This document shows, piece after piece, positions 18,411 to 29,085 of a stretch of DNA of 60,703 nt (positions are counted from its first letter, which is position 1; the number at the start of each line of letters is the position of its first letter). The position numbers and the translations under genes were made by a program. This stretch comes from Gammaproteobacteria bacterium (GTDB taxonomy: Bacteria; Pseudomonadota; Gammaproteobacteria; Steroidobacterales; Woeseiaceae), in the NCBI GenBank assembly GCA_009937615.1, contig JAACFB010000016.1, positions 1-60,703 of the forward strand. Direction: 5' to 3'. The notes under the pieces are model-generated. The model saw nothing but the letters and a program-made list of their open reading frames with translations, had not been told where the DNA came from and searched no databases.

Positions 18411-18548
18411 AATTATGTACCCGGAACCTTGTCAGAACTTACGAAGCTTTTGGCAGTCTACCGCAACTGTAGTTCCCGAAAAACCGACGGGGGCAAGCTG
18501 GATAGATGAAGGGCTGAATTTGGCTGCCGATCATGGAGAGTTCTTAAG

Positions 18549-19046
18549 GTGAAACATTCTTTTCGTTATCTGGTCGTGATGGGCCTGTGCATGTTGGCGG
18601 CTATGGCCGCCGCTCAGCAGCCTGTCCGTGGTGCGGATCAAAATTCTGACCTGGCAAACGCCCGGGCACTGCTGCAGGCCGGCCGCGACGAGATCATTCG
18701 TGACGAGATGCGGTTGACCGAGACCGAGGCCGCTGCATTCTGGCCTGCATACGAGCGCTACATGGCGGACCTGAGCATGCTCCGCGATCGTTACGCGGAA
18801 CTGGTCGTGGGATACCTGCGCGCCTATCGGGAGGGTTCGGTGTCGGAAGAATATGCGGTTCAACTGATCGACGAATACCTGGATATCAAGTCCACGCAGC
18901 TGGATATTCGAAAAAAGCACCTGGAGCATTTTCGTAAAGCGCTGCCGGCACGAAAAGCGGCCCGTTTCTACCAGCTGGAGAATAAATTGGATGCGGAACT
19001 CGATGCACAATTGGCCTTGTACGTGCCTTTGATGGATCCCGTGTAA
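18549..19046 (+). CDS. Small exported helical protein, unknown function
   Basis: A 165-residue protein starting at GTG after a GGAG site about nine bases upstream. Residues 1-23 form a cleavable signal peptide ending AAAQQ. The mature protein is helical and charged, with RLTETEAAAFWPAYERYMADL and HFRKALPARKAARFYQLENKLDAELDAQLA. The pattern resembles Spy/CpxP/ZraP-like periplasmic proteins in shape, but the LTxxQ motif is not obvious. It is transcribed away from the DUF3313 gene and toward ppk2. Confidence 0.75.
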   Translation: MKHSFRYLVVMGLCMLAAMAAAQQPVRGADQNSDLANARALLQAGRDEIIRDEMRLTETEAAAFWPAYERYMADLSMLRDRYAELVVGYLRAYREGSVSEEYAVQLIDEYLDIKSTQLDIRKKHLEHFRKALPARKAARFYQLENKLDAELDAQLALYVPLMDPV

Positions 19047-19149
19047 CAGATTCTTTGCGACTATCGTGTAGGCGTAACTGCGTATATCGGGTTGCGCAGA
19101 ATGTAGTAAAGAATCGAACGCTCCGCCGAATCAAGCCCAAAGGACTTGC

Positions 19150-20079
19150 ATGAGTGACAAGAAGAACACTGCAGGTGAAGCATCCGGAAAACGTCCGGTC
19201 GTAACGCCAGCGCCGACGGATCGCGTCGCACCCTCCCGAATGTTTGGTGAAATTCGTCATAGCCCGGAAATGATCCGTGAACTCTTTCGCAGCGGAATGT
19301 ATCCCTACAAAAACAAGATTCGGCGAGCGGTTTACGATCGGCACAAGGAGGAACTGCAGGTTGAACTGCTTAAAGTGCAGAACTGGGTAAAGTTGACCGG
19401 CCAGAAGGTGGTTGTTTTGTGCGAAGGGCGTGATGCGGCCGGCAAGGGCGGCGCCATCAAGCGTTTTATGGAGCATTTGAATCCTCGTGCGGCCAGAGTT
19501 GCCGCTCTCGAAAAGCCGACGGAGCATGAGCGCGGGCAGTGGTACTTTCAGCGCTATATTGAACATCTGCCAACTGAGGGCGAGATGGTGTTCTTCGATC
19601 GCTCCTGGTACAACCGCGCTGGTGTCGAGCGGGTTATGGGTTTCTGCAACTCCGCGGAATATCTCGAATTCATGCGGCAGGTCCCGGACCTCGAACGCAT
19701 GCTCGTTCGTTCAGGCATTCACCTCTTCAAGTACTGGTTTTCGGTGACACGCGAGGAGCAGCTTCGCCGTTTTCAGGCACGCCAGAACGATCCACTGAAG
19801 CAATGGAAGTTGAGCCCCGTCGACGAGCTGTCCCGAGACAAGTGGCCTGAGTACACTGAAGCGAAGGAAGCCATGTTTTTTTACACCGATACCGCTGATG
19901 CGCCGTGGACCGTGGTCAAGTCCGATGACAAGAAACGGGCGCGTCTGAACTGCATGCAGCATTTCCTTTCCAAGCTGGACTATCCGGACAAGGATGCGCA
20001 TGCCGTGCACGGTCCCGATCCGCTGATTGTCGGTACGCCGGAGCTTGTCATCGAGAAGGATCGTCATCTTTGGGGCTGA
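19150..20079 (+). CDS. ppk2: Polyphosphate kinase 2
   Basis: A 309-residue cytosolic single-domain PPK2. It transfers phosphate between polyphosphate and nucleotides. The Walker A-like EGRDAAGKGG, the lid-region segment PRAARVAALEKPTEHERGQWYFQRY and the Walker B-like FFDRSWYNRAGVERVMGFC are all intact. Length and order are those of the class that phosphorylates nucleoside diphosphates. It ends 15 bases before the SRP RNA promoter. Confidence 0.93.
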   Translation: MSDKKNTAGEASGKRPVVTPAPTDRVAPSRMFGEIRHSPEMIRELFRSGMYPYKNKIRRAVYDRHKEELQVELLKVQNWVKLTGQKVVVLCEGRDAAGKGGAIKRFMEHLNPRAARVAALEKPTEHERGQWYFQRYIEHLPTEGEMVFFDRSWYNRAGVERVMGFCNSAEYLEFMRQVPDLERMLVRSGIHLFKYWFSVTREEQLRRFQARQNDPLKQWKLSPVDELSRDKWPEYTEAKEAMFFYTDTADAPWTVVKSDDKKRARLNCMQHFLSKLDYPDKDAHAVHGPDPLIVGTPELVIEKDRHLWG

Positions 20080-20094
20080 CCGGAGTAACGATCG

Positions 20095-20123
20095 TTGTAT
20101 CGGCGCTCTCGAGCGGAGATAAT
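20095..20123 (+). promoter_or_regulatory. Promoter of the SRP RNA gene
   Basis: TTGTAT (20095-20100) and GATAAT (20118-20123) are spaced by 17 bases, and the predicted RNA 5' end (20131) lies 7 bases after the -10 box. The -10 matches the consensus at five of six positions. Confidence 0.65.
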
Positions 20124-20130
20124 TGCGTCC

Positions 20131-20236
20131 GGTCCGCGTCGGCTTCCCCGCGACGGTCAGCCGTGAACCCCGTCAGGCCCGGAAGGGAGCAGCGGTAGCG
20201 GTAGCGCCGGGTGCCGGGGAGGGGCTGGCGCGGGCC
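20131..20236 (+). ncRNA. ffs: Bacterial small signal recognition particle RNA (4.5S-like)
   Basis: The core of domain IV is present: GTCAGGCCCGGAAGGGAGCAGC at 20172-20193, containing the GGAA tetraloop and the asymmetric loop bound by Ffh. Outer strands GGTCCGCGTCGGCT (from 20131) and the segment ending GGCGCGGGCC (20236) pair along their length with a few G-U pairs, giving a single hairpin of about 106 bases. The RNA with Ffh targets membrane proteins to the Sec translocon. Placement just ahead of dnaX is common in gammaproteobacteria. The exact ends are from pairing only. Confidence 0.92.
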
Positions 20237-20250
20237 ACTCCCTCCGGGGC

Positions 20251-20278
20251 TTGCGACGCCCGGCACGTGCGCTACACT
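20251..20278 (+). promoter_or_regulatory. Possible dnaX promoter
   Basis: TTGCGA (20251-20256) and TACACT (20273-20278) with a 16-base spacer lie just after the SRP RNA and about 30 bases before the dnaX start codon. Moderate similarity to the sigma-70 consensus. Confidence 0.4.
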
Positions 20279-20309
20279 GATCGATTCCCGAATCTGCTGG
20301 TTTTCAGCT

Positions 20310-21911
20310 ATGAGTTACCTTGTTCTGGCGCGCAAATGGCGGCCAAAGACGTTTTCCGACACCGTCGGCCAGGAACACGTCCTGCAGGCGCTTGTCAATG
20401 CGCTCAATACCGGGCGCTTGCATCACGCCTACCTGTTTGCGGGAACTCGTGGTGTCGGTAAAACGACGATTGCCCGGATCCTTGCCAAAGCGCTGAATTG
20501 TGAAACAGGCGTCACCGCCGAGCCTTGCGGCACCTGCAGCGCCTGCAGGGAAATCGATGAGGGTCGATTTGTCGACTTGATCGAGGTTGACGCAGCATCC
20601 AAAACGAAAGTCGACGATACGCGGGACCTGCTCGACAACGTGCAATACGCGCCTGCTCGCGGCCGATTCAAGGTATATCTGATCGATGAAGTACATATGC
20701 TTTCCAAGAGTTCCTTCAATGCGCTACTGAAAACGCTCGAGGAACCACCACCCCATGTCAAATTCCTGCTGGCTACCACCGATCCGCAAAAGCTGCCCGT
20801 GACCGTGCTCTCCCGATGCCTGCAGTTCAATCTTACGCGGCTTACGCCGAGGCTGATTCAGGAACGGCTGGCCAGGATATGTACCGCGGAGGAAATCGAA
20901 GCTGAAGCGCCGGCGCTCGCCTTGCTGGCGCGGGCGGCTGACGGCAGTTTGCGCGACGCCCTGAGCTTGCTGGACCAGGCGATCGCTTATTGCGGTGGTG
21001 AAGTGACTGAGACGCCCGTGGCAGTGATGCTGGGCACGATCGACCGCAACCATGTGTCGCGCCTGGTTTCACTGTTGGCTGCCGGTGACGCGGCAGGGAT
21101 AATTCAGGCCGTTTCCGCGATTGATGAGCATTTCCCGGATTATTCGCGGTTGCTCGAGGATTTGGCGCGCGTACTGCAACAAATTGCTGTATTTCAAATC
21201 GTTGGCCGCACCGACGCGGATGATGAGATCAGTGAACAGGAATTGTCCGAACTCGCGGACAGCCTTACTGCAGCTGATGTGCAGCTTTTTTATCAAACCG
21301 CGCTGATTGGCCGGCGAGACCTGCATCTTGCGCCCGATCCCAAGAGCGGCGCCGAAATGACCTTGCTGCGCATGCTGGCATTTCGTCCGGTGCAATCAGG
21401 TGCGTCCGGAGGTGCCGGAAATGCCGGGCCCTCAGCCGCTGGCGAGGCGAAGCCGAAGGCGCCGGCCAATGTACGAGCACCGAGAGCCGAGTCTGGTGCC
21501 GCTGCCGGTAAATGGGAGGAACCGGAGTGGAGCGAGTTGATAGACCAACTTGCGTTGTCCGGAGCCGCGAAATTGCTCGCAAGCAACTGCGCATACCTTC
21601 ACCGGCGCGCAAACACCCTGTTTCTCTGCGTCGACCCGCGATCCGAGTCGCTTCTTACGCGGCAGCGAAAAGACGCGCTGAGTGAAGCTCTGTCCAAGCA
21701 TTATTCAGAGCCGCTTTCCGTCGATGTAAGCGTTGGTGAGTCAGTCGTCGAGACACCGGTGCAGGAGGAAACACGGGTAGCTGATGAGCTTCTCGAGGCG
21801 GCGAGAGCTTCTCTGGAGTCCGATCCGAATGTGCAGGCGATGAAGGACATGTTTGGTGCAGAATTGAAAACCGACTCAATAGAATTGATCAACCCCCCTG
21901 GAACGGATTAA
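20310..21911 (+). CDS. dnaX: DNA polymerase III subunit tau
   Basis: A 533-residue clamp-loader ATPase. Walker A is [18 protein letters not shown], the zinc cluster is [16 protein letters not shown], Walker B is LIDEVHMLS and the sensor region is [18 protein letters not shown]. The longest frame begins at 20211 inside the SRP RNA, but homologues start at [12 protein letters not shown], so 20310 is the start. The C-terminal part is Ala/Pro-rich and then similar to the tau region that binds the alpha subunit. I found no A AAA AAG slippery heptamer like the one that makes gamma in E. coli. Confidence 0.96.
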   Translation: MSYLVLARKWRPKTFSDTVGQEHVLQALVNALNTGRLHHAYLFAGTRGVGKTTIARILAKALNCETGVTAEPCGTCSACREIDEGRFVDLIEVDAASKTKVDDTRDLLDNVQYAPARGRFKVYLIDEVHMLSKSSFNALLKTLEEPPPHVKFLLATTDPQKLPVTVLSRCLQFNLTRLTPRLIQERLARICTAEEIEAEAPALALLARAADGSLRDALSLLDQAIAYCGGEVTETPVAVMLGTIDRNHVSRLVSLLAAGDAAGIIQAVSAIDEHFPDYSRLLEDLARVLQQIAVFQIVGRTDADDEISEQELSELADSLTAADVQLFYQTALIGRRDLHLAPDPKSGAEMTLLRMLAFRPVQSGASGGAGNAGPSAAGEAKPKAPANVRAPRAESGAAAGKWEEPEWSELIDQLALSGAAKLLASNCAYLHRRANTLFLCVDPRSESLLTRQRKDALSEALSKHYSEPLSVDVSVGESVVETPVQEETRVADELLEAARASLESDPNVQAMKDMFGAELKTDSIELINPPGTD

Positions 21912-21924
21912 CGGTGGAGCAGAA

Positions 21925-22251
21925 ATGATGAAAGGTGGCATTGGCCAATTGATGAAGCAGGCCCAGGAAATGCAGGCCAATATGCAAAAAGCGCAGGAAG
22001 AGATGGCGGCGTTAACGGTCACCGGTGAGTCTGGCGGCGGCATGGTTCGCCTGACGATGACGTGCCGGCATCAGGTTCAGCGCCTCGAATTCGATGACGC
22101 GCTTTTCGGCGACGATAAGGAGATGCTTGAGGATTTGATCGTGGCCGCGTTCAATGACGCCATACGGAAGGTGGAAAATACGGTGCAGGAAAAGTTCGCC
22201 GGTATGACGGCTGGCATGGGGCTGCCCGCCGGGATGAAGTTGCCGTTTTAG
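21925..22251 (+). CDS. ybaB: YbaB/EbfC nucleoid-associated protein
   Basis: A 108-residue dimeric DNA-binding protein with the family pattern [24 protein letters not shown] and the Met/Gly-rich tail [16 protein letters not shown]. It sits between dnaX and recR as in most gammaproteobacteria, with 13 and 11 base gaps, so one transcript is very likely. Two ATG codons (21925 and 21928) are adjacent and either could be used. Confidence 0.95.
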   Translation: MMKGGIGQLMKQAQEMQANMQKAQEEMAALTVTGESGGGMVRLTMTCRHQVQRLEFDDALFGDDKEMLEDLIVAAFNDAIRKVENTVQEKFAGMTAGMGLPAGMKLPF

Positions 22252-22262
22252 GTTAAGCCATC

Positions 22263-22874
22263 GTGTCCTACTCGCCGCTCCTGGTCCATTTGATCGATGC
22301 ACTGCGTTGTATGCCTGGTGTTGGTCAAAAATCGGCGCAGCGCATTGCGTTCCATCTGCTCGAGCGCGATCGAGAGGGCGCCACTAACATGTCAGTAGCG
22401 CTCGCCGAGGCCGTAAAAGGCATCGGTCACTGCAGCCGATGCCGCATGTTCAGCGAGCATGACCTCTGTACGATTTGCGCGGCCACAGGCCGCGACGATA
22501 CACAGCTGTGCATTGTGGAATCGCCGGCCGATGTCATGGCCATCGAGGATGCGACCGGGTTCAGGGGGCGGTATTTCGTATTAATGGGCCACTTGTCACC
22601 GCTCGACGGTATTGGTCCCGAAGAACTCGGGCTGGAAGTTCTGGATGAACGGCTGCGGGAGCGGGCGGTTACGGAAGTGATTATCGCAACGAATCCGACG
22701 GTCGAAGGCGACGCCACGGCACATTACCTGGCTGATGTGGCAGCGAGGCATGGCGTGCAGGCATCACGTATTGCCCATGGGGTGCCGCTCGGCGGTGAAT
22801 TGGAATATGTGGATGGTGGTACGCTGTCGCATGCGTTTTACGGCCGGCGCACGGTCGATTCGGAGCCGTTATGA
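22263..22874 (+). CDS. recR: Recombination mediator RecR
   Basis: A 203-residue protein of the RecFOR pathway, which loads RecA on gapped DNA. The N-terminal helix-hairpin-helix ([20 protein letters not shown]), the four-cysteine zinc finger ([16 protein letters not shown]), the Toprim segment ([25 protein letters not shown]) and the C-terminal Walker-like end are all present. The start is GTG. Its last four bases overlap the HIT gene (ATGA), which points to translational coupling. Confidence 0.96.
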   Translation: MSYSPLLVHLIDALRCMPGVGQKSAQRIAFHLLERDREGATNMSVALAEAVKGIGHCSRCRMFSEHDLCTICAATGRDDTQLCIVESPADVMAIEDATGFRGRYFVLMGHLSPLDGIGPEELGLEVLDERLRERAVTEVIIATNPTVEGDATAHYLADVAARHGVQASRIAHGVPLGGELEYVDGGTLSHAFYGRRTVDSEPL

Positions 22875-23221
22875 TTGCTGAAGACTGCCTTTTTTGCAGA
22901 ATCCTGTCGGGCGACATTCCCGCCGAAATCATCCACGAGTCTGACACTGCGATCGCGTTTCGCGACATTAATCCTCAGGCTCCCACGCATGTATTGATCA
23001 TTCCCCGGCGACATATCGCGACGATTAACGATCTGGAGCCAGGGGACGAACCCGTTATCGGGAGCCTGTATCTTGCAGCGAAACAGATTGCGGCGGAGGA
23101 GGGCCTGGCCGAGGATGGCTACCGGGTCGTGATGAATTGCAACGAGGGTGCCGGACAGTCTGTTTTTCATCTGCACCTGCATTTGCTCGGCGGCCGCCGT
23201 CTGGATTGGCCGCCAGGATAG
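22871..23221 (+). CDS. HIT-family nucleotide hydrolase/transferase (HinT-like)
   Basis: A 116-residue protein with an N-terminal [13 protein letters not shown] and the active-site motif [13 protein letters not shown]. HinT-type proteins hydrolyse purine nucleoside phosphoramidates. It overlaps recR by four bases and ends 17 bases from the convergent rsgA gene, leaving no room for a separate terminator. Confidence 0.94.
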   Translation: MIAEDCLFCRILSGDIPAEIIHESDTAIAFRDINPQAPTHVLIIPRRHIATINDLEPGDEPVIGSLYLAAKQIAAEEGLAEDGYRVVMNCNEGAGQSVFHLHLHLLGGRRLDWPPG

Positions 23222-23238
23222 ATTGTTCTGCGGCCAGG

Positions 23239-24138
23239 CTAGGTGTTGCGCGCCAGGCGATCGGTAAGATTAAGCAAACGCTTGTAGGATTCGTAGCGCC
23301 TCGCGCTGATGCGACCTTGTTCGACGTCCTTTTTGACGGCACATCCCGGTTCCCTGGTGTGGCGGCAATTAGCGAAGCGGCAGCGCATCCTGGTTGCTTC
23401 GATTTCGCGAAATCCCCGGCCGACCTGTTCGGCGGATAGCAATGCCGGCGCGTAATCGCGCACTCCGGGCGAGTCGATCACCGAGCCACCTCCAGGCAGC
23501 TCCAGCATCATCGAGTTGACGGTCGTATGCCGACCCTCGCCGCGCTTTTCCGAAATAGCGGCGGTCGCCAAATCCGCAGAATCAACCAAATAGTTGATTA
23601 AACTCGACTTTCCGACGCCGGATTGGCCAACGATTATTGCTGTTTTGCCGGCAAGCAGTGTCTGCAGGCTGTCGAGACTGGCGCCGGATTTTGCACTGCA
23701 ACGCAACGTCGGATAGCCAATGACTTCGTACTCCTTCAGCACCTCGGTTGCGTCGCTTGGATCCGGCTCGAGGTCGATCTTGTTATAGACCACCGCGCCA
23801 GTGACACCCATGTTTTCAGTTGCGCTGAGATAGCGATCCACGATGAACCAGTCCGGTTTGGGCGTAGCGGCAGCCACGACAACCACTAAGTCTACGTTCG
23901 CGGCGAGTACTTCAGTCTGACCGCGCTGATTGGGTCGGCTGAGCTCATTGTCGCGATCATTTATTGCCGTGATCAGCCAGTCCTCTTCCGACTCGATCGG
24001 CTCTGCGACAACGCGATCTCCACAGACAGGCCGCAGCCGCTTGCCCTTGATCCGTGCGTTGACCAGCTGGCCATCGGGTAATTTCAATCGCATCCGGCGA
24101 CTGAACGTGGCGATTACTATGGGGCTATCTGCAGGCAT
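23239..24138 (-). CDS. rsgA: Ribosome small subunit-dependent GTPase RsgA
   Basis: A 299-residue circularly permuted GTPase that acts late in 30S subunit maturation. The OB domain is at the N-terminus, NKIDLEP (G4) comes before GQSGVGKSSLIN (G1), and the C-terminal zinc motif is CRFANCRHTREPGC. The frame is open to a GTG at 24195, but homologues align from the ATG at 24136-24138. Neither start has a clear ribosome binding site. It is divergent from orn, the usual gammaproteobacterial arrangement. Confidence 0.93.
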   Translation of the reverse strand: MPADSPIVIATFSRRMRLKLPDGQLVNARIKGKRLRPVCGDRVVAEPIESEEDWLITAINDRDNELSRPNQRGQTEVLAANVDLVVVVAAATPKPDWFIVDRYLSATENMGVTGAVVYNKIDLEPDPSDATEVLKEYEVIGYPTLRCSAKSGASLDSLQTLLAGKTAIIVGQSGVGKSSLINYLVDSADLATAAISEKRGEGRHTTVNSMMLELPGGGSVIDSPGVRDYAPALLSAEQVGRGFREIEATRMRCRFANCRHTREPGCAVKKDVEQGRISARRYESYKRLLNLTDRLARNT

Positions 24139-24248
24139 GCGAAAAATTGTCAGGATGGAGGCGCTGAGTATGCCGCGATGCGTGCAGCCTTGCACTTCGA
24201 GTAGAGGTAAACTACCGGCAATCGGAGGGCGAGCGCGGCGAAAATAGA

Positions 24249-24830
24249 ATGGCCACTATTACTGAAGGCAATGATAAAAACAGCAATCTGGTCTGGATCG
24301 ATCTAGAGATGACCGGACTGGATACGGTGTCGGACACTATCATCGAAATTGCGACGATCGTGACCGATAAGAATCTCAATGAGTTGGCACAGGGGCCGGT
24401 ACTTGCTATTGGTCGGCCCAAACCGGTTATGGACGCCATGGACGAATGGAATTCGCGGCAGCACGGCGAGTCAGGTTTGACGGGCCGCGTACTGGCGAGC
24501 GATACGTCGACGGCTCAGGCTGAGCAGGCGACACTCGAGTTCCTAACGGCATGGGCAGAGCCCGGGAGTTCACCCATGTGCGGCAACAGCATTTGCCAGG
24601 ACCGCCGGTTTCTTGCCCGCGAGATGCCCGAACTCGAGCGTTTCTTCCATTACCGGAATCTGGATGTGTCCACGCTGAAGATCCTGGCTCAGCTGTGGGC
24701 CCCGGAGGTGGCAGCCGGATTCAACAAAGAATCGTCACACCGGGCACTGTCGGACATCCGGGACTCGATCGCTGAGCTTGCCTGGTATCGAGAAAACCTG
24801 TTGGATTCGGCAAGGCTCGATGAGTATTGA
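24249..24830 (+). CDS. orn: Oligoribonuclease
   Basis: A 193-residue 3'-5' exoribonuclease that clears two- to five-base RNA fragments, including pGpG. The DEDDh residues are seen in [11 protein letters not shown], in [17 protein letters not shown] and in [13 protein letters not shown]. Its stop overlaps a possible start of the following gene. Confidence 0.95.
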   Translation: MATITEGNDKNSNLVWIDLEMTGLDTVSDTIIEIATIVTDKNLNELAQGPVLAIGRPKPVMDAMDEWNSRQHGESGLTGRVLASDTSTAQAEQATLEFLTAWAEPGSSPMCGNSICQDRRFLAREMPELERFFHYRNLDVSTLKILAQLWAPEVAAGFNKESSHRALSDIRDSIAELAWYRENLLDSARLDEY

Positions 24831-24835
24831 CGCCA

Positions 24836-25459
24836 ATGCGTGACATGCCTTGTGCACCGGCCGCAGAGCACAACAGCCAACCGATTCTCGAGGTTTTGCG
24901 GCACGAATTCCGAACGGTTTCTTCGGTACTCGAAGTTGGCTCGGGTACGGGACAGCATGCCGTGGCTTTTGCAGCTGAACTGGTCCACCTGGAATGGCAG
25001 ACGAGCGATCTTGATGAGAACCATGCCGGTATTCGCTTATGGCTGGCGCATGCGGGGCTTGCAAATGTGCGGCCGCCGTTATTGCTCGACGTGGGGACGT
25101 CCGGCATGCTACCGCTGCATTACGATGCCGTGTTTTCTGCAAATACGGCGCATATCATGAATTTGCACGAGGTCGAGAAGATGTTCGGCCTGGTGTCATC
25201 CGCATTGCGTTCAGATGGTGTCTTTTGCCTCTACGGGCCGCTTCGTGAGGGTGGTGACTTCAATGCGGTCAGTAATGCCGAGTTTGACGAATCGTTGCGA
25301 CGACGCGATCCGGCGATGGGGATACGCGATATCGAACAGCTGGACGACTTCGCTTCGACGGGAGCGATGAAGCGCGTTCGGCGCTATGCAATGCCGGCAA
25401 ATAATATGCTCGTGGTATGGCGGAAGTATCGGTCGGGAGAAAGGCGTGACGACACATAG
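24836..25459 (+). CDS. DUF938 SAM-dependent methyltransferase-like protein
   Basis: A 207-residue protein with the Rossmann SAM motif VLEVGSGTGQHAVAFA, then QTSDLDENHAGI, ANTAHIMNLHEVEKMFG and FCLYGPLREGG, all typical of DUF938. The substrate is unknown. A TTG at 24827 overlaps the orn stop, and the ATG at 24836 or the one at 24845 is also possible. It belongs to an orn-DUF938-GFA cluster and overlaps the next gene by 14 bases. Confidence 0.88.
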   Translation: MRDMPCAPAAEHNSQPILEVLRHEFRTVSSVLEVGSGTGQHAVAFAAELVHLEWQTSDLDENHAGIRLWLAHAGLANVRPPLLLDVGTSGMLPLHYDAVFSANTAHIMNLHEVEKMFGLVSSALRSDGVFCLYGPLREGGDFNAVSNAEFDESLRRRDPAMGIRDIEQLDDFASTGAMKRVRRYAMPANNMLVVWRKYRSGERRDDT

Positions 25460-25829
25460 GGGAGGGTGTCACTGTGGCCAGGTGAGCTTCGAGGTGCAGG
25501 CTCCGGCCGATATCGCTGCGGATCAATGCAACTGCAGCGTCTGTCGAATGGCTGGCTATTTACACCTGATCGTGAGCCGCAGCGCTTTTCAGCTGCTCTC
25601 CGGGGAGGATGCTATCGAGACCTATACGTATAACACCAACGTCGCGCAACACTATTTTTGCCGGCACTGCGGCATCAAGTCGTTCTACGTCCCTCGGTCA
25701 CATCCCTCCGGAATCAGCGTTAACGTCAACTGTCTTGACCCGAGTACGATTCGTTCGGTCACGATAACGCCATTCGACGGCCAAAACTGGGAGCAGAATG
25801 CTTTTAAGCTGTCGTCTTTAAGCGACTGA
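25446..25829 (+). CDS. GFA/CENP-V family zinc-binding protein
   Basis: A 127-residue protein. Cysteine pairs GGCHCGQVSF, CNCSVCRMAG and FCRHCGIKSF form the zinc sites of glutathione-dependent formaldehyde-activating (GFA) family proteins. Most members are of unproven function. I chose the GTG at 25446, which has GGGAG six bases upstream and overlaps the previous gene. The open frame continues upstream inside that gene but is not likely used. Confidence 0.88.
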   Translation: MTTHRGGCHCGQVSFEVQAPADIAADQCNCSVCRMAGYLHLIVSRSAFQLLSGEDAIETYTYNTNVAQHYFCRHCGIKSFYVPRSHPSGISVNVNCLDPSTIRSVTITPFDGQNWEQNAFKLSSLSD

Positions 25830-25905
25830 TTTATCAGATGTTTAGCTGGAAAGACCGGTCGCCTTGACATATAGTGGCGGAATACGGGAATTGGCACGAA
25901 GTGGA

Positions 25906-26583
25906 ATGAAGCTGATTAGGGTAAAAGCATTGACGGGGCTGCCGTTACTGTTGATCGGACTCCAGGCAGCAGCAGAACCAGCATGGGTGAGCGATCAGTT
26001 CGAGGTGATGCTGCGCTCAGGGCCAAGCACGGCCAATGCGATCGAGCGGATGCTGCCCAGCGGTACCCAACTCGAGGTGCTGGATCAGGACGCAGAGGCA
26101 GGCTATTCGCAGGTTCGAACGGCGGCAGGCACCGAGGGATGGGTATTGAGCCGGTACCTGATGAACGAGCCCAGTGCCCGTGAGCAACTGGCAACCTTGA
26201 CCGGGCAGCTGACCAACGCCACGGCACGCGGCAGCACGCTTTCATCGCAATTGGCCGCGATCCGGGCAGAGGCTGAAACGGCAACCCGGCGGATCGAGCA
26301 ACTCGAGCGCGAGAAAGGAGAACTTGAGCAGGAGCTTGCGTCGATCAAGCGAACGGCGGCGAATGTGCTGTCAATCGACAACCAGAACAAAGAGCTGCGC
26401 GATCAGCTGACCAACTCGGAAATTCGCGCCGACACGCTGGAGCAACACAACCGCGAACTGGCCGGCCAAACGACGCGTTACTGGTTCATGAGCGGCGCGC
26501 TGGTGCTTATTGTCGGTATTATTCTCGGTATCTGGTTACCGCGCATTCGATGGCAGCGCCGGTCGCGCTACGACCGATTCTGA
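25906..26583 (+). CDS. SH3-domain protein of the YgiM/TIGR04211 type
   Basis: A 225-residue envelope protein. It has a signal peptide (ending QAAAEP), a bacterial SH3 domain (WVSDQFEVMLRSGPSTANAIERML through GTEGWVLSRYL), a long coiled coil of about 95 residues, then a C-terminal membrane helix (WFMSGALVLIVGIILGIWL) with a basic cytosolic end. This order is that of YgiM-like proteins of unknown function. The ATG at 25906 is preferred to one at 25864 because it puts the signal peptide first. It converges on ppsA. Confidence 0.88.
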   Translation: MKLIRVKALTGLPLLLIGLQAAAEPAWVSDQFEVMLRSGPSTANAIERMLPSGTQLEVLDQDAEAGYSQVRTAAGTEGWVLSRYLMNEPSAREQLATLTGQLTNATARGSTLSSQLAAIRAEAETATRRIEQLEREKGELEQELASIKRTAANVLSIDNQNKELRDQLTNSEIRADTLEQHNRELAGQTTRYWFMSGALVLIVGIILGIWLPRIRWQRRSRYDRF

Positions 26584-26627
26584 TGCCTTTGCAGTCCTGC
26601 TGCCGGCTGATCGGCGGGGGGCGATAT

Positions 26628-28991
26628 TTAAACTGTCTGACCGGCCAGAAATAACCAGGTTTCGACCACGGTGTCCGGGTTTAACGACAGGCTTTCAATG
26701 CCCTGGTCGAGCAGCCAGCGGGCGAGGTCCGGATGATCGGACGGGCCCTGACCGCAAATACCGACATACTTTCCCTGCGCTTTACAGGCTGCAATGGTCA
26801 TTGCCAGGAGTGCCTTGACCGCTTCGTCGCGTTCATCGAACATATCAGCCACCAGCGCTGAGTCCCGATCCAATCCCAGCGTGAGTTGCGTCATGTCGTT
26901 GGAACCAATGGACATGCCGTCGAAATGTTCGAGGTACTGATCCGCCAACAGCGCGTTGGTCGGCAGCTCTGACATCATGATGACCTTTAGATCGTCTTGG
27001 CCACGTACCAGCCCGTTTTTGGCCATCAGGTCAATGACAGCCTTGCCCTGTTGCACAGAGCGAACAAACGGAATCATGACCTGAACATTTCTCAAGCCCA
27101 TGTCGTTACGGACCTTGAGTATGGCGGCGCACTCAAGGTCAAAACAGGGTCGAAAACTCTCGGCCACATATCGTCCCGCACCGCGAAAACCGAGCATCGG
27201 ATTTTCTTCGTCTGGCTCGTATTTGTCGCCGCCAATAAGGTTCGCATACTCGTTTGATTTGAAGTCTGACAGGCGCACGATGACGGGCTGGGGCGCAAAG
27301 GCTGCTGCAATCGAACTAACCCCCTCGGCAAGCTTATCGACGAAGAACTGCACGGGGTCCGTGTAGCCCGCCATCTGCTCATCGATAGCTTCGCGTGTCT
27401 GCTGATCCAGCTTGTCGTATTCCAGCAGTGCCTGCGGATGCACGCCAATCATTCGATTGATGATGAACTCGAGGCGCGCAAGGCCTACCCCGTGGTTAGG
27501 TATATTGGCAAAGTCGAAGGCGCGGTCCGGGTTGCCGACATTCATCATGATCTTAACCGGGATTTCGGGCAGGCTGTCCAGTTCGATCAGCGTTTCTTCG
27601 AAATCGAGACGCCCGTCATAAACGAAACCTTCGTCCCCTTCTGCGCAACTAACTGTGACTTCAGCGCCGTCTGGTACTTTTTCGGTTGCATCGCCACAGC
27701 CAACCACGGCTGGAATTCCGAGTTCCCGCGCTATGATGGCGGCATGGCAGGTTCGACCGCCACGATTGGTAACAATTGCAGCAGCCCTTTTCATGACCGG
27801 TTCCCAGTCTGGATCGGTCATGTCGGATACCAGCACATCCCCTGGCTGGATACGGTCCATTTCCGCGACGCTGCGAATGACCTTTGCCGTGCCTGCGCCG
27901 ATTTTGTGTCCGATGCTACGGCCGGTACTGATGATTTCTGAATGTCCCTTGAGCGTGAATCGCTGAATTATGCGGCCGCTGCGGCTTTGGACGGTCTCAG
28001 GGCGAGCTTGAAGGATGTATAGCCGGCCGTCATTGCCATCCTTGCCCCATTCGATGTCCATGGGGCGCCCGTAGTGATCCTCGATGGTGACTGCCATGCG
28101 GGCAAGCTCAATGATTTCGTCGTTGCTCAGCGAGAATCGATGGCTGTCCGCTTCATCCACATCCACGGTGGCGACAGTTTTGCCGGGCGTCGCGTCGTTG
28201 CTGTAAATCATCTTGATCGCTTTGCTACCAAGATTCTTTCTCAATATCGGGAAATTCCCGTTTTTAAGGGCCGGTTTGTAAACATAGAACTCATCCGGAT
28301 TGACAGCACCCTGTACGATTGTCTCGCCGAGCCCGTATGACGCCGTTATGAAAACTGCATCGCGAAACCCGGTCTCCGTGTCTAGCGTGAATACGACGCC
28401 CGATGAGCCAATGTCGCTCCTGACCATCGCCTGCACGCCGCAGGACAGCGCCACCTGGCCGTGATCGAACCCCTGGTGTACTCGATAGGCGATGGCCCGG
28501 TCGTTAAAGAGTGACGCAAATACCTGGTGGAGAGCGTCGATGAGATGGCCAAGCCCGCGTACGTTCAGAAAAGTCTCTTGCTGGCCTGCAAACGAAGCAT
28601 CGGGCAGGTCCTCCGCTGTCGCCGAGGACCTGACGGCAACCGAAATATCGGCTCCCTTTGACATTGTTTCCCATGCTGTCTCGATTTCATCCCGCAGCTG
28701 GTCTGGCAGCGGTGTTTCGAGAATCCACTCGCGGATCGATGCGCCGGCCTTGGTAAGGGCAGGGATGTCGTCGACATCGAGCTCATCGAGAACGCTCGAT
28801 ATCCGCTGGTCGAGACCGCCTGTCCTCAGAAATGCGCGGTAGGCAGCCGCCGTTGTCGCGAACCCGCCCGGGACTGCCACGCCAAGGCTGCCAAGGTTTG
28901 CGATCATTTCCCCCAGCGATGCGTTCTTCCCCCCTACGGTTTCAATATCCTTAATACCAAGCTCGTCGAGCTTGATGACATATGGCTCCAA
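26628..28991 (-). CDS. ppsA: Phosphoenolpyruvate synthase
   Basis: A 787-residue enzyme that makes PEP, AMP and phosphate from pyruvate and ATP for gluconeogenesis. The ATP-grasp N-terminus ([13 protein letters not shown]), the swivelling-domain histidine ([22 protein letters not shown]) and the C-terminal PEP-binding region ([17 protein letters not shown]) are all present. The frame is open to an ATG at 29060. I chose the TTG at 28989-28991 because GGGAG lies just upstream and homologues begin with a short segment before VIKLDELG. It is divergent from ppsR. Confidence 0.95.
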   Translation of the reverse strand: MEPYVIKLDELGIKDIETVGGKNASLGEMIANLGSLGVAVPGGFATTAAAYRAFLRTGGLDQRISSVLDELDVDDIPALTKAGASIREWILETPLPDQLRDEIETAWETMSKGADISVAVRSSATAEDLPDASFAGQQETFLNVRGLGHLIDALHQVFASLFNDRAIAYRVHQGFDHGQVALSCGVQAMVRSDIGSSGVVFTLDTETGFRDAVFITASYGLGETIVQGAVNPDEFYVYKPALKNGNFPILRKNLGSKAIKMIYSNDATPGKTVATVDVDEADSHRFSLSNDEIIELARMAVTIEDHYGRPMDIEWGKDGNDGRLYILQARPETVQSRSGRIIQRFTLKGHSEIISTGRSIGHKIGAGTAKVIRSVAEMDRIQPGDVLVSDMTDPDWEPVMKRAAAIVTNRGGRTCHAAIIARELGIPAVVGCGDATEKVPDGAEVTVSCAEGDEGFVYDGRLDFEETLIELDSLPEIPVKIMMNVGNPDRAFDFANIPNHGVGLARLEFIINRMIGVHPQALLEYDKLDQQTREAIDEQMAGYTDPVQFFVDKLAEGVSSIAAAFAPQPVIVRLSDFKSNEYANLIGGDKYEPDEENPMLGFRGAGRYVAESFRPCFDLECAAILKVRNDMGLRNVQVMIPFVRSVQQGKAVIDLMAKNGLVRGQDDLKVIMMSELPTNALLADQYLEHFDGMSIGSNDMTQLTLGLDRDSALVADMFDERDEAVKALLAMTIAACKAQGKYVGICGQGPSDHPDLARWLLDQGIESLSLNPDTVVETWLFLAGQTV

Positions 28992-29085
28992 AACTAGCTC
29001 CCTTGTGTTCGCGTGCAGGAAGTGGACAATCGACCCTTGGTGCTCAAGCGTTTTCCACAATCACCGTAAACCGGATATTCTACCT

